A stretch of 64,000 nucleotides of DNA from Mycobacterium sp. UM_WGJ (GTDB taxonomy: Bacteria > Actinomycetota > Actinomycetes > Mycobacteriales > Mycobacteriaceae): NCBI RefSeq assembly GCF_000455125.1, contig NZ_AUWR01000040.1:44556-108555 (forward strand), given 5' to 3'. The translations under genes and the position numbers were made by a program. The notes beneath the pieces are model-generated. The model saw only the letters and a program-made list of their open reading frames with translations, was not told where the DNA came from and made no database searches. Shown in pieces: positions 37,680 to 46,778 of the stretch (the first letter of the stretch is position 1; the number at the start of each line of letters is the position of its first letter).

Positions 37680-39248
37680 ATGGCCGACGCTCCGCTGCGT
37701 GACGATCACCTCGAGCTGCTGCGTCGTCGCGCGCTGACCGAGGACACCGCCCGCCCGCAGGCAGTGCAACGCCGGCACGCCGCCGGGGGCCGTACGGCCC
37801 GCGAGAACATCGCCGACCTGGTCGACCCCGGCACCTTCGTGGAGTACGGGCGGTTCGCGATCGCAGCCCAACGCGCTCGCCGTGACATCGACGACCTCAT
37901 TGCCAACACCCCCGGCGACGGCCTGCTGGGGGGAACGGCCACCATCAACGGCGCACTGTTTGGACCCGAACGCGGCGCCTGCGCCGTGTTGTCCTACGAC
38001 TACACCGTCTTGGCGGGAACGCAGGGCGCGGTCGGCCACTTCAAGAAGGACCGTCTGTTCGAGCTCATCGAACGGATGCGCCTGCCCACCGTCTTCTTTG
38101 CCGAGGGCGGCGGTGGCCGGCCCGGTGACACCGATTATCCGACGGTGTCGTCACTCGACGTTCCGGCTTTCGCTTTGTGGGCCAAGCTGTCCGGTCTGGT
38201 GCCGCGTATCGCGGTGGTCAAAGGCCGCTGCTTCGCCGGCAACGCGGTGATCGCCGGCGTCTCGGATCTGATCATCGCGACCGCGGACACCTCGATCGGC
38301 ATGGCGGGCCCGGCGATGATCGCCGGCGGCGGACTGGGCCACGTCGCACCCGATGACGTGGGCCCGTTGTCGGTGCAGGCACCCAACGGCGTCGTCGACG
38401 TGGTGGTGGCCGATGAAGCCGAGGCCGTCGCGGTGACCAAGCAAGTCCTCGGCTATTTCCAAGGCGCTACCGCCCCCGGCGTGGTGGCAGACCAGAACGC
38501 CTTGCGCAGCATGATCCCCGAGCGGGCACGGCGCGCCTACCCGCTCAAGCCGATCATCGAGACCATCGCCGACGTTGACTCGGTGACGTTCCTGCGGGAG
38601 AAGTTCGCGCCCGAGATGGTCACCGCCCTGGCTCGTATCGACGGCCGGACGCTCGGGATCATCGGCAACAACACCATGGTGATGGCCGGGGCCATCACCG
38701 CTGCCGCCTCCGACAAGGCCGCACGTTTCCTGCAGTTATGCGACGCCTTCGGGCTGCCCATCGTGTCGCTGGTCGACTGCCCCGGCTATATGGTCGGTCC
38801 TGCCGCTGAAGCAGAAGCGCTGGTGCGAAGGGCTTCTCGGCTGTTGGTGGCCGGCGCGGCGCTGCGGGTGCCGCTGATCGCGGTCATCCTGCGGCGCGGC
38901 TACGGCTTGGGCGCCCAGGCCATGATGGGCGGCAGTCTCCACGAACCGCTGCTGACCGTCGCCTGGCCGGGCGTGCATCTGGGGCCGATGGGACTCGAAG
39001 GTGCGGTCCGGCTGGGGCTGCGTAAGGAACTCGACGCCATCGCCGATCCCGATGAGCGCGAGGAACGCGTCCGCCACGCCACCGCCATCGCACAGGAGAA
39101 TGCCAAAGCGCTCAACGCCGCAACTCTTTTCGAGATCGATGATGTCATCGACCCCGCGGAGACGCGCGGCTTGATCATCGCCACCCTGGCGGCGTCCGCC
39201 GGGTTCGGCCGCGACCTGCCACCGCGGAGGTTCGTCGACACGTTCTAA
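37680..39248 (+). CDS. Acyl-CoA carboxylase carboxyltransferase (AccD-like)
   Basis: A 522-residue biotin-dependent carboxyltransferase with two crotonase-like halves. The N-terminal half has GTQGAVGHFKKDRLFELIER and VVKGRCFAGNAVIAGVSDLI; the C-terminal half has VSLVDCPGYMVGPAAEAEAL and LRRGYGLGAQAMMGGSLHEP. It transfers carboxyl from biotin to acyl-CoA. No biotin-carboxylase gene is adjacent. Its length matches the family. It may handle branched or long-chain acyl-CoA. The start has AAGGA shortly upstream. Confidence 0.87.
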   Translation: MADAPLRDDHLELLRRRALTEDTARPQAVQRRHAAGGRTARENIADLVDPGTFVEYGRFAIAAQRARRDIDDLIANTPGDGLLGGTATINGALFGPERGACAVLSYDYTVLAGTQGAVGHFKKDRLFELIERMRLPTVFFAEGGGGRPGDTDYPTVSSLDVPAFALWAKLSGLVPRIAVVKGRCFAGNAVIAGVSDLIIATADTSIGMAGPAMIAGGGLGHVAPDDVGPLSVQAPNGVVDVVVADEAEAVAVTKQVLGYFQGATAPGVVADQNALRSMIPERARRAYPLKPIIETIADVDSVTFLREKFAPEMVTALARIDGRTLGIIGNNTMVMAGAITAAASDKAARFLQLCDAFGLPIVSLVDCPGYMVGPAAEAEALVRRASRLLVAGAALRVPLIAVILRRGYGLGAQAMMGGSLHEPLLTVAWPGVHLGPMGLEGAVRLGLRKELDAIADPDEREERVRHATAIAQENAKALNAATLFEIDDVIDPAETRGLIIATLAASAGFGRDLPPRRFVDTF

Positions 39249-39314
39249 AGAGCCGCGCCGTTGTGTGGCATCCGACGCATTTCGGCACACCCCGAACCAG
39301 ACAAGGTGATTCGC

Positions 39315-39722
39315 ATGACCATCGACCTGCCCTACATCGATGAGCACACGCTGCGGATAGACGCGCCGCGCACCGTGGTGTGGAGCGCCCTGCGGCGCTA
39401 TGTCGAGGCCATGTTGGCCGCCAACGAACGCAATCCACTGCTCGCGCCGCTCGGGTTGCAGCCCCGCGCCGGCTTCGAAGTGGCCGAAAGTGTTGAGCTG
39501 CAACGTCTTGAACTTGCCGGGCAGCATCGCTTCTCGCGCTACCGGCTGGTGTTCGAACTCACCGACGACCAGGCGGACGCAACGCGCATCCACGCCCACA
39601 GCTACGGAACCTTCCCCGGACTTCACGGCGGCATCTATCGCGCCCTGGTCATCGGGACGCGGCTGCACGTCGTCGCGACGAACCATTTGTTGCGGGAAAT
39701 TCGCGCGGTGGCAACCCGCTAG
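39315..39722 (+). CDS. SRPBCC-like small protein
   Basis: A 135-residue protein that looks like the START/SRPBCC ligand-binding fold: an initial HTLRIDAPRTVVWSALRRYV, a middle YRLVFELTDDQADATRIHAH, and a long C-terminal helix ending in RLHVVATNHLLREIRAVATR. The ATG at 39315 gives the usual N-terminus; a 54-bp upstream extension is unlikely. It lies 66 bp after the carboxyltransferase gene. The ligand is unknown. Confidence 0.75.
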   Translation: MTIDLPYIDEHTLRIDAPRTVVWSALRRYVEAMLAANERNPLLAPLGLQPRAGFEVAESVELQRLELAGQHRFSRYRLVFELTDDQADATRIHAHSYGTFPGLHGGIYRALVIGTRLHVVATNHLLREIRAVATR

Positions 39723-39732
39723 CGGTGGCGTG

Positions 39733-40200
39733 TCACGCAGCCGAGCGCAGATTCCGATCTCCGCTGGCCGGTTGCGGCGCCGGCCGGTTGTGCGACGGCG
39801 CCCACCCGACATAGGTCAGATACAGCCCGATCAGTGCGAACAGCACGTAGGCGGCGCGCGCCCAGCCTTCGGCGCGCATCGCAATGTTTGCCGTCGACAT
39901 CCCGGCGTCGGGAAACACGCTCAGTGCGAATCCTTTGATCGCGGTGATCCAGCCCGTCACCGACACGAAGATCGCCGCCGCGCCGCGCCAATACGGGTGA
40001 AATGCCACCACGACCAGGCCGGCCAATAGCGTGAACGCCCCGGCCACCCACAACAACAACGGGTCGGTCCCGTAGTCCGAGACTCGTTCCCACACCTGCG
40101 GGGCGCGAAATATCGCGGTCGAAGTGAGGATCAGTAGGAACGGGCCGATCACGCGGGCGAACATCCGCGTCCGGGCCGAAGATTGTTCTGACACACTCAT
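39733..40200 (-). CDS. Four-helix membrane protein
   Basis: A 155-residue protein with about four hydrophobic segments: residues 15-30, 47-67 (LLLWVAGAFTLLAGLVVVAF), 72-92 and 112-131. The family is not recognised. It converges on the SRPBCC-like gene and has its own 75-bp upstream gap to the protease-like gene on the same strand. Confidence 0.65.
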   Translation of the reverse strand: MSVSEQSSARTRMFARVIGPFLLILTSTAIFRAPQVWERVSDYGTDPLLLWVAGAFTLLAGLVVVAFHPYWRGAAAIFVSVTGWITAIKGFALSVFPDAGMSTANIAMRAEGWARAAYVLFALIGLYLTYVGWAPSHNRPAPQPASGDRNLRSAA

Positions 40201-40275
40201 CGCACTGCCCTCCTGGACCTGGTTTCACCAGGTTACGAGCATTGGGTGGCCGCCGCCAGTACCGCTGCGGCCGTG

Positions 40276-41061
40276 TCAGCGGCCGGTGGTGGTGTCCAAA
40301 GTCAGGTCCCAGGCCGACAGCCACGGTGTGATGGTCTGGGCTATCGAGAAGGGGTGCGGGTCTTCGCACTTGGGCTCGGAGTAGGTGCCGTCGGACACCG
40401 CGATGTAGATGCCGACCGCCTCGGCGGAGCCGTCTTCGCGCAGTCGGTAGACGGGCCCGCCGGAGTCTCCGCAGGTGCCGCCGGCTTCAAACCGGACCTT
40501 GTTGGCCTCGCTGGCCACTACCGGCCCGCACAGCGGTCCGCCGCTGCGGATTCCGTAGTGACACAGCACATCACCGGCCGACACATATTCGGCTACCCCG
40601 ACCACCGGATGTCCATAGATGACCGAAGTCAAGGGAATCTTGCCCGGATCGTCCAGGGTGATCAGTCCGATGTCGTAGTCATCCCAGTTGCTGCCATCGT
40701 TGACGGTCTCGGTGAAGGTGCCGATGGTGCGATAGGCGAACGCGCCGCCGTGCCGGATCACCACCTGCCCGGGGCCGCCGCCCGGGTTGCAGTGCCCGGC
40801 CACCAGGAGTCCTGGCCGGCCGTCGCGGGTGTGCACCAGGAATCCGGTGGTGCAACTGATAGCGGCTTGGTCGTCGTCGGGGGAGACGTTGATGCCGATA
40901 CCGGGCCCGATCGCGTGCGCCATCGGGACCGGCACCACGGGGCGCGCCGGATGGGTGCGATTCACCTGGTACAGGCCGATGAAGATCGCGGCGACCACGA
41001 CAACGGTCCCGATCCGCCATGCCGCCGTCGTCAGCGTCTCCCAGCGGCGCCGTCCCGTCAC
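40276..41061 (-). CDS. Exported trypsin-like (S1 family) serine protease-like protein
   Basis: A 261-residue protein with a single N-terminal hydrophobic anchor/signal (AAWRIGTVVVVAAIFIGLYQ). The protease-like domain has LLVAGHCNPGG (His), DIGLITLDDPG (Asp) and CGDSGGPVYRL (Ser), a full chymotrypsin-type triad with flanking cysteines. It is expected to act outside the membrane. The GTG at 41061 is chosen because longer frames overlap the divergent selO. It is a clear paralogue of the product of 54711-55475 (shared AIGPG(I/V)GINVS and GRPGLL motifs). Confidence 0.82.
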   Translation of the reverse strand: MTGRRRWETLTTAAWRIGTVVVVAAIFIGLYQVNRTHPARPVVPVPMAHAIGPGIGINVSPDDDQAAISCTTGFLVHTRDGRPGLLVAGHCNPGGGPGQVVIRHGGAFAYRTIGTFTETVNDGSNWDDYDIGLITLDDPGKIPLTSVIYGHPVVGVAEYVSAGDVLCHYGIRSGGPLCGPVVASEANKVRFEAGGTCGDSGGPVYRLREDGSAEAVGIYIAVSDGTYSEPKCEDPHPFSIAQTITPWLSAWDLTLDTTTGR

Positions 41062-41149
41062 CGTGGCAACGGTAGCGGTCGCCGCCCAGGTGCGGATACG
41101 GCGGCTGCGACCGGAACCCGCGAAAGCCCCCGTTGCGTAGGCTGGCCAG

Positions 41150-42577
41150 ATGGCGTCTCCGATACTGACCGCCGACTTTGCCCGCGAGTTGCCCGAACTG
41201 GCGCGGCCCTGGCAGGCCGCCACTCCACCGGAGCCGAAGCTGCTGGTGCTCAACGAGGGCCTGGCCGCCGAACTGGGCTTGGATCCGGCCTGGCTGAAAA
41301 GCTCTGACGGTCTAAACCTGTTGACCGGTAGCGACGTTCCTGACGGCGCCACTCCGGTGGCCCAGGCCTATGCCGGACACCAGTTCGGCAACTACGTGCC
41401 CCTGCTCGGCGACGGCCGCGCCCTGCTGCTCGGCGAACTCAACGGCGAGCACCGGCGCGACATCCACCTCAAGGGTTCCGGGCCGACTCCGTTCGCGCGC
41501 GGCGGCGACGGTTTGGCCGTGGTCGGGCCGATGCTGCGCGAATACGTCATCAGCGAAGCCATGCACGCGCTGGGGATTCCCACCACCCGGTCTTTGGCGG
41601 TGGTCGCCACCGGAGCCCAGGTGCAACGCGAGGCCCCGGTGCCCGGGGCGGTGCTGACCCGCGTTGCGGCCAGCCACCTGCGGGTCGGCAGTTTCCAGCT
41701 GGTCGCCCAGCAGGCCCGCGCCACCGGTGACCTGGGGTTGCTGCGCCGGTTGGCCGACTACGCGATCGCCCGGCATTACCCCGGCGCCGCGCAGGCCGAA
41801 AACCCTTACCTCGCACTGTTTCAAGCGGTCGTCGAAGCTCAGGCCTCGCTGATCGCCCGCTGGATGCTGGTCGGATTCGTACACGGAGTGATGAACACCG
41901 ACAATATGACCATCTCCGGGGAGACCATCGACTACGGGCCGTGTGCCTTCATGGAGGCCTACGATCCGGCGACGGTGTTCAGCTCCATCGACCACGCCGG
42001 GCGCTACGCCTACGGCAACCAGCCGCTGGTCGCGCAGTGGAACCTGGCCCGCTTCGCCGAGACCATCCTGCCGCTGCTGGCCGCCACCGAGGAGCTGGCC
42101 CTGTCGGTGGCGGTGGAGACCCTCGAAGGGTTCATGCCGCGCTATCACGGCCTCTGGTCGGCGGGGATGCTGACGAAATTCGGGTTGTCCGCCAGTGTGG
42201 AGGCTGCCGCGCTGATCGATCAGGCGTTGGCGCTGATGACCGACAACCAGGTGGACTACACCTCGTTCTTCCGGCAGCTCGCGGCGGCCGGGCGCGGGGA
42301 GACCGGCGCGCTGCCCGCGGTGTTCGGCGACTGGCTGGGCCGCTGGCGGGCCCTGCAGCCTGATGTCGACGCGATGGACCAGGTCAATCCGGTCTACATC
42401 GCGCGCAATCACCTGGTGGAGCAGGCGTTGACGGCGGCGATGCGCGGCGACCTATCGCCGGTGGAGAAGCTGCTGGAGGTGATCGCCGAGCCCTACCGGC
42501 CGCGCGACGGCTTGGCGGCATACGCCGCTCCGGCACCGCCGGAGTTCGGGTCCTACCGCACCTTCTGCGGGACCTGA
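41150..42577 (+). CDS. selO: SelO-family protein adenylyltransferase (YdiU/UPF0061)
   Basis: A 475-residue pseudokinase-fold AMPylase. It has [20 protein letters not shown], the substrate loop [19 protein letters not shown], and the kinase-like [13 protein letters not shown] with [11 protein letters not shown]. SelO enzymes transfer AMP to proteins in redox stress. The third residue from the end is Cys (FCGT end), a position where some homologues have selenocysteine. The last 25 bp overlap the convergent MMPL gene. Confidence 0.92.
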   Translation: MASPILTADFARELPELARPWQAATPPEPKLLVLNEGLAAELGLDPAWLKSSDGLNLLTGSDVPDGATPVAQAYAGHQFGNYVPLLGDGRALLLGELNGEHRRDIHLKGSGPTPFARGGDGLAVVGPMLREYVISEAMHALGIPTTRSLAVVATGAQVQREAPVPGAVLTRVAASHLRVGSFQLVAQQARATGDLGLLRRLADYAIARHYPGAAQAENPYLALFQAVVEAQASLIARWMLVGFVHGVMNTDNMTISGETIDYGPCAFMEAYDPATVFSSIDHAGRYAYGNQPLVAQWNLARFAETILPLLAATEELALSVAVETLEGFMPRYHGLWSAGMLTKFGLSASVEAAALIDQALALMTDNQVDYTSFFRQLAAAGRGETGALPAVFGDWLGRWRALQPDVDAMDQVNPVYIARNHLVEQALTAAMRGDLSPVEKLLEVIAEPYRPRDGLAAYAAPAPPEFGSYRTFCGT

Positions 42578-44883
42578 CGGCTCCGGTCAGCAGCCCGATG
42601 CGCGCCATGATGCGACGCCACGTGCGGGGTCCGCAGTCCCGGCGGCGCGGCATGGCGGCCCCTTGATCCGCCGTTCTCACTGATCTCGAAACGCCGCGCC
42701 AGCCGTGCCAGCGGACGAGGCGCCCACCAGTTCCACCGGCCCATCAGGTGCATGAACGCTGGCACCAACACCATCCGGATCAGCGTGGCATCGGCCAGCA
42801 CCGCCAGTGTCAGACCCAGGCCGAGCATGCGCATGAACGACACCTGCGCGGCGATCAGCGCCGCGAACGAGATCGACATGATCAGTGCCGCTGCGGTGAT
42901 CACCCGGGCGGTATGCGCCAAGCCCTGCGACACACTCTCGTCGTTGTCGGCGCGGGTGCGCCCCGAAGCCAGCCAGTACTCCCGGATCCGGGACACCAAA
43001 AACACCTCGTAGTCCATCGACAGCCCGAACGAGATGCAGAACAGCAACACCGGCACGTTGGCGACCAACATTCCGGTGGGGGTCGTGCCCAGCGCTCCCA
43101 GATTCCCGTCCTGGAATATCCAGACCAGCGCCCCGAACGCGGCGGCCAGCGACAACACATTGAGGATCAGCGCCTTGATCGGCAACACCAGACTTCCGGT
43201 CAGCAGGAACAGCAGCCCGAAGGTGATGACGGCGATCAGCCCCAGCACTTGCGGCAGCCGGTCGGTGATCGCGGTGACGCTGTCGCGGTTGATCTGCGCC
43301 AGCCCGCCCATCTGCACCGTCCGCTGACCGGGTGGCGGTACCTGATGCAGCAGATCGAGTTGGGTTTCCGAACGCTGCGAAAACAGCGGGGCGGTGCTGG
43401 CCACGGTGAGCAGCACGGTGTCGTCCTTGATCCCGGTGGCCGCCGAGGGATCGCCCACCCGGCCGCCGCCGACGAAGGTGCCGGTCGGCGCCGACACCGA
43501 CGACACCTCCGGCACTCGGGACAGCGCGGCGGCATAACGATCCAACTCTTCGGGCGTGACGCCGTTCGCGTCACGAACCACGATCGGCACGGCCCGGTCG
43601 GAGTCGTCGGCGAAATCCTGGCGCAGCGCATCACCGACCTGGTGCGCCGACGCGGATCGCGGCAGCACCCGGTCGTCGGGATAGCCCCACTTGACCCCGA
43701 GGAACGGTACTCCGACCGCCACCAGCAGGGTGACCACCGCCAGACCGATCGGCACCGCGTGGCGGGCGACGAATCTCGTTGACCGGTACCAGAATCCCTC
43801 TTCGATCGGCTTGACGACGGGTTCGGGTCGCCGCAGCAGCCGGCGAATCGGCCGGCGCAGGTTCAGCGCGTCGAGCCGGGGCCCCAGCAGAGCGATCGCC
43901 GCCGGAGTCAGCACGATCGCCGCGATCGCCACGAACGTCACCGTCGCAACCCCGGCATAGGCGAACGACTTGAGGAAGTACATCGGGAACAACACCATGG
44001 CCGCCATCGACAGCGCGACGGTGATCGCCGAGAACAGCACGGTGCGCCCGGCGGTGCTCATCGTTCGGATCAGCGCTTGATCGGGGGCGACACCCTCGGC
44101 CAGTTCGTCGCGGTAGCGGTTGATGATCAGCAGGGTGTAGTCGATCGCCAGCGCTAAGCCCAACGCGGTGGTGAGGTTCATCGCGAATATCGATACGTCG
44201 GTGCCCAGCGCGATCAGCCGCAGCACCGCCATCGAGCCGACGATCGCGAGTCCACCGAGCGCGACCGGCAACGCCGCCGCCAGCAGACCTCCGAAAACCC
44301 ACACCAGCACCGCGAAGCTCAACGGGATCGCGATCGACTCCATCAGCAGCAGGTCATGTTGATTCTGGTGATTGATCTGGGCGTAGACCATCGCCCCGCC
44401 CCCGGCGCGAACGCTGACCCCGTCGCGATCGTGGGCCACCTGGTCGGCCAGCGTGCGGGCATACTTCTGCGCGTCGTTCTCGCCGCCGCGCAGGTTGGCC
44501 ACTATCAGACCGGCGGAGCCGTCGGTGCTGGTCAGTCGGGCAGCCGCAGCCGGCGGATCCGTCCATGGCGAGGTGACGTTGAAGACGTGCGGCGAGCGCT
44601 GCAGCACGTCGGCGATCTCGGTGCCGACCGTGCGGGCCCGCTCGCTGTCGACCCCCTCGGGCGAGCTCACCAGAATCAGCAGCTGCTGGTCGCTTTGGCC
44701 GAACTTGTCGGTGAGCAACTGGGTGGCCTGCGCGGACTCCGAACCGGGATCTTGAAAGCCCCCCGCGGACAGGTTGTCGGCGACGGGAATCCCGAACACC
44801 GCCGCGGCAACCATCACCAGCCCGGCCAGGATCAGGACGCGACGTGGAGCGGCGAGGGCCAGCAGGGCGATCCGGTGCAGCAC
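42553..44883 (-). CDS. MMPL/RND-family membrane transporter
   Basis: A 776-residue exporter of the mycobacterial MMPL group. It has two repeats of one plus five membrane helices with extracytoplasmic loops. Markers are [18 protein letters not shown] in the first half and [20 protein letters not shown] in the second, both holding the proton-relay Asp-Tyr pairs. MMPL proteins export lipids or siderophores. The start is GTG 44883 with GGAAGG 7 nt upstream. A SigL-like promoter lies at 44942-44969. It diverges from a type III PKS remnant and its tailoring genes, so a lipid-like product of that region is a possible cargo. The family resembles MmpL-type transporters but lacks the large C-terminal domain of MmpL3. 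Confidence 0.9.
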   Translation of the reverse strand: MLHRIALLALAAPRRVLILAGLVMVAAAVFGIPVADNLSAGGFQDPGSESAQATQLLTDKFGQSDQQLLILVSSPEGVDSERARTVGTEIADVLQRSPHVFNVTSPWTDPPAAAARLTSTDGSAGLIVANLRGGENDAQKYARTLADQVAHDRDGVSVRAGGGAMVYAQINHQNQHDLLLMESIAIPLSFAVLVWVFGGLLAAALPVALGGLAIVGSMAVLRLIALGTDVSIFAMNLTTALGLALAIDYTLLIINRYRDELAEGVAPDQALIRTMSTAGRTVLFSAITVALSMAAMVLFPMYFLKSFAYAGVATVTFVAIAAIVLTPAAIALLGPRLDALNLRRPIRRLLRRPEPVVKPIEEGFWYRSTRFVARHAVPIGLAVVTLLVAVGVPFLGVKWGYPDDRVLPRSASAHQVGDALRQDFADDSDRAVPIVVRDANGVTPEELDRYAAALSRVPEVSSVSAPTGTFVGGGRVGDPSAATGIKDDTVLLTVASTAPLFSQRSETQLDLLHQVPPPGQRTVQMGGLAQINRDSVTAITDRLPQVLGLIAVITFGLLFLLTGSLVLPIKALILNVLSLAAAFGALVWIFQDGNLGALGTTPTGMLVANVPVLLFCISFGLSMDYEVFLVSRIREYWLASGRTRADNDESVSQGLAHTARVITAAALIMSISFAALIAAQVSFMRMLGLGLTLAVLADATLIRMVLVPAFMHLMGRWNWWAPRPLARLARRFEISENGGSRGRHAAPPGLRTPHVASHHGAHRAADRSRQVPQKVR

Positions 44884-44941
44884 GTAGTGACCTTCCGCCG
44901 AAATGGTCCACCGGAGGTACCGACGGCACCCCTAACGACAA

Positions 44942-44969
44942 GATACGTAGTGGACGGCGCGGGCGTTCA
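44942..44969 (-). promoter_or_regulatory. SigL-like promoter for the MMPL gene
   Basis: On the minus strand TGAACG (44964-44969), a 16-nt spacer, and CGTATC (44942-44947). Each hexamer differs by one base from TGAACC/CGTGTC. The -10 ends 58 bp before the GTG at 44883. The 16-nt spacer equals that of the four other sites. Confidence 0.5.
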
Positions 44970-44994
44970 ATATTCGCCGGCTACGCCGTGCCGT

Positions 44995-45022
44995 TGAACC
45001 ACGGCCGCGGTGGCACCGTGAC
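44995..45022 (+). promoter_or_regulatory. SigL-like promoter for the type III PKS remnant operon
   Basis: TGAACC (44995-45000), 16-nt spacer, CGTGAC (45017-45022), one mismatch from the consensus used by sigL itself. The -10 ends 6 nt before the ATG at 45029, so transcription would start at or next to that ATG and give a leaderless mRNA. Confidence 0.65.
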
Positions 45023-45028
45023 CTCGGC

Positions 45029-45262
45029 ATGGACAACACTCCGACCGTGGCCGCCGTGGCCGTGGACAACTTGCCGCACCTGCCGCCCGAGGTCCTGACG
45101 CCGACCCGAAAATCGTTGCGTGACCATGGGAACCTGTCTTCAGTGTCGGTTCTGGATATCCTCGACGGCATCGACTCCGATCCGCCGCCGCCGGGCTCTC
45201 TTGGGTTGATGATCGCGATGGGGCCCGGTTTGTGCGCCGAACTCGTACTGTTGGAGTGGTAG
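45029..45262 (+). pseudogene. C-terminal remnant of a type III polyketide synthase
   Basis: The frame encodes 77 residues. The last ~65 match the end of type III PKS (chalcone/stilbene synthase-like, e.g. mycobacterial Pks10/Pks11): LPPEVLTPTRKSLRDHGNLS, SVSVLDILDG, and GLMIAMGPGLCAELVLLEW, including the catalytic Asn (HGNLSS) region. The ketosynthase Cys and His are missing, as about 280 residues are absent. The start codon and promoter are preserved, so an internal deletion is likely. It is followed 2 bp later by the methyltransferase gene. Confidence 0.8.
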
Positions 45263-45264
45263 CC

Positions 45265-45765
45265 ATGTATTACTTGCTGGTTCTGGCGGTGGGCGTTGAA
45301 CGGCTCATCGAGTTGGTGTTGGCCAAGAGCAACGCGCGCTGGGCGTTCGCCAACGGCGGCGTCGAGTTCGGGCACCGTCACTACCCGGTGATGGTCAGCA
45401 TCCACTCGGCGCTGCTGGTCAGCTGCGTCGCCGAGGTGTGGGTGTTGAACCGGCCGTTCATCCCCTGGCTGGGCTGGCCCATGTTCGCGGTGGCGGTCTC
45501 GAGTCAGGTGCTGCGCTGGTGGTGCGTGCGCACGCTCGGCCGGCGCTGGAATACTCAGGTGATCGTTCTGCCGGAAAGCCCGCTGGTGCAGGGCGGCCCG
45601 TACCGCTGGATCCGTCATCCCAACTATGTGGCAGTGGTACTCGAGGGGTTGGCGCTGCCCTTGATCCACACCGCCTGGCTGACCGCGCTCTGGTTCAGCC
45701 TGGCCAACGCGGCGGTGTTGCGGGAGCGGATTCGGGTGGAGAACGTCGCGCTGGGGTACCGGTGA
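45265..45765 (+). CDS. Isoprenylcysteine carboxyl methyltransferase-family (ICMT/PEMT-like) membrane enzyme
   Basis: A 166-residue membrane methyltransferase. It has four or so hydrophobic segments (MYYLLVLAVGVERLIELVLA at the start) and the ICMT C-terminal signature GPYRWIRHPNYVAVVLEGLA, followed by RERIRVENVALGY. In actinobacteria such genes follow type III PKS genes (for example srsB in Streptomyces griseus) and O-methylate alkylresorcinols or alkylpyrones. The ATG at 45265 starts 2 bp after the PKS remnant. Its stop overlaps the GTG of the next gene. Confidence 0.86.
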   Translation: MYYLLVLAVGVERLIELVLAKSNARWAFANGGVEFGHRHYPVMVSIHSALLVSCVAEVWVLNRPFIPWLGWPMFAVAVSSQVLRWWCVRTLGRRWNTQVIVLPESPLVQGGPYRWIRHPNYVAVVLEGLALPLIHTAWLTALWFSLANAAVLRERIRVENVALGYR

Positions 45766-46778
45766 CCGGCTTCGACACCGACCTGCTGATCGTGGGTGGC
45801 GGGCCGGGGGGACTCGCCGCCGCATTATGTGCGCGGCAGCAGGGACTTTCGGTGATCGTTGCCGATCCCCGGGCCAGCCCGATCGACAAGGCCTGTGGGG
45901 AGGGCCTGATGCCGGGCGGGCTGGCCGTTCTGGAGTCGCTCGGCGTTTCCCCGGTCGGCATGCCGTTGCGCGGCGTCGCCTATCTCGACGAGCAGCGCCG
46001 GGCCGAAGCGACGTTTCGCAACGGCCCGGGACGCGGCGTCCGACGCACGACATTGCATGCCGCCCTGACCGATGAGGCCAAGCAGAATGACGTCGACTGG
46101 ATTGCGACGAAGGTCGACAACGTGGTCCAAGACGACGCGGGAGTCACAGCGGGTGGTATTCGGGCCAAATGGCTGATCGCCGCGGACGGGCTGCACTCGG
46201 TGGTTCGCGGCGCCGTCGGAATCTCCTGTGTGGCAGGTTCTCCGCGCCGCTATGGGCTGCGCTGGCACTACCAGGTGCCGGCGTGGTCGGAGTTCGTCGA
46301 GGTGCACTGGTCACGGTGGGGGGAGGCCTACGTGACGCCGGTGGAGCCGGGTTTGGTGGGGGTGGCCATCTTGTCACCGCACCGCCCGCAGCTCGACTGG
46401 TTTCCGGCCCTGGCCGCCCACCTCGCCGACGCCCAACGTGGCCCTGCCCGCGGCTGCGGGCCCATGCGGCAGCTGGTTTCGCGGCGCGTTGCCGGGCGGG
46501 TGCTGCTGGTCGGTGACGCCGCCGGCTACGAAGACGCGCTCACCGGTGAGGGCGTCAGCCTGGCCGTCAAGCAGGCCGCTGCCGCGGTGGCGGCGATCGT
46601 CGACGGCAACCCTTCGTCCTATGAGCGCGCCTGGCACTCGATCACTCGCCGGTATCGCCTGCTCACCCGCGGCCTGGTGCTGAGCAGCTCCTGGCCGCCG
46701 GCCCGGCGTGCCTTGGTCCCCGCCTCGTGCGCGCTGCCTAGTGCGTTCGGGTGTGCGGTGCATCTGCTGGCGCACTGA
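45762..46778 (+). CDS. FAD-dependent oxidoreductase (SrsC/geranylgeranyl-reductase-like)
   Basis: A 338-residue flavoprotein. It has LLIVGGGPGGLAAALCARQQ (FAD motif), IDKACGEGLMPGGLAVLESL, LIAADGLHSVVRGA and LLVGDAAGYEDALTGEGVSL. A flavoprotein of this sort (SrsC) hydroxylates the resorcinol ring in the srsABC pathway. The GTG at 45762 overlaps the methyltransferase stop. The gene's last 41 bp overlap the convergent aminotransferase gene. With the PKS broken, its substrate must be made elsewhere or it is a leftover. Confidence 0.85.
   Translation: MTGFDTDLLIVGGGPGGLAAALCARQQGLSVIVADPRASPIDKACGEGLMPGGLAVLESLGVSPVGMPLRGVAYLDEQRRAEATFRNGPGRGVRRTTLHAALTDEAKQNDVDWIATKVDNVVQDDAGVTAGGIRAKWLIAADGLHSVVRGAVGISCVAGSPRRYGLRWHYQVPAWSEFVEVHWSRWGEAYVTPVEPGLVGVAILSPHRPQLDWFPALAAHLADAQRGPARGCGPMRQLVSRRVAGRVLLVGDAAGYEDALTGEGVSLAVKQAAAAVAAIVDGNPSSYERAWHSITRRYRLLTRGLVLSSSWPPARRALVPASCALPSAFGCAVHLLAH

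Noticed and set aside
41090-41135. ECF-like promoter (GGAACC...CGTAG) before selO
   Set aside because: The hexamers and spacing do not fit the SigL form seen at the other sites, nor a clear SigE/SigH form.
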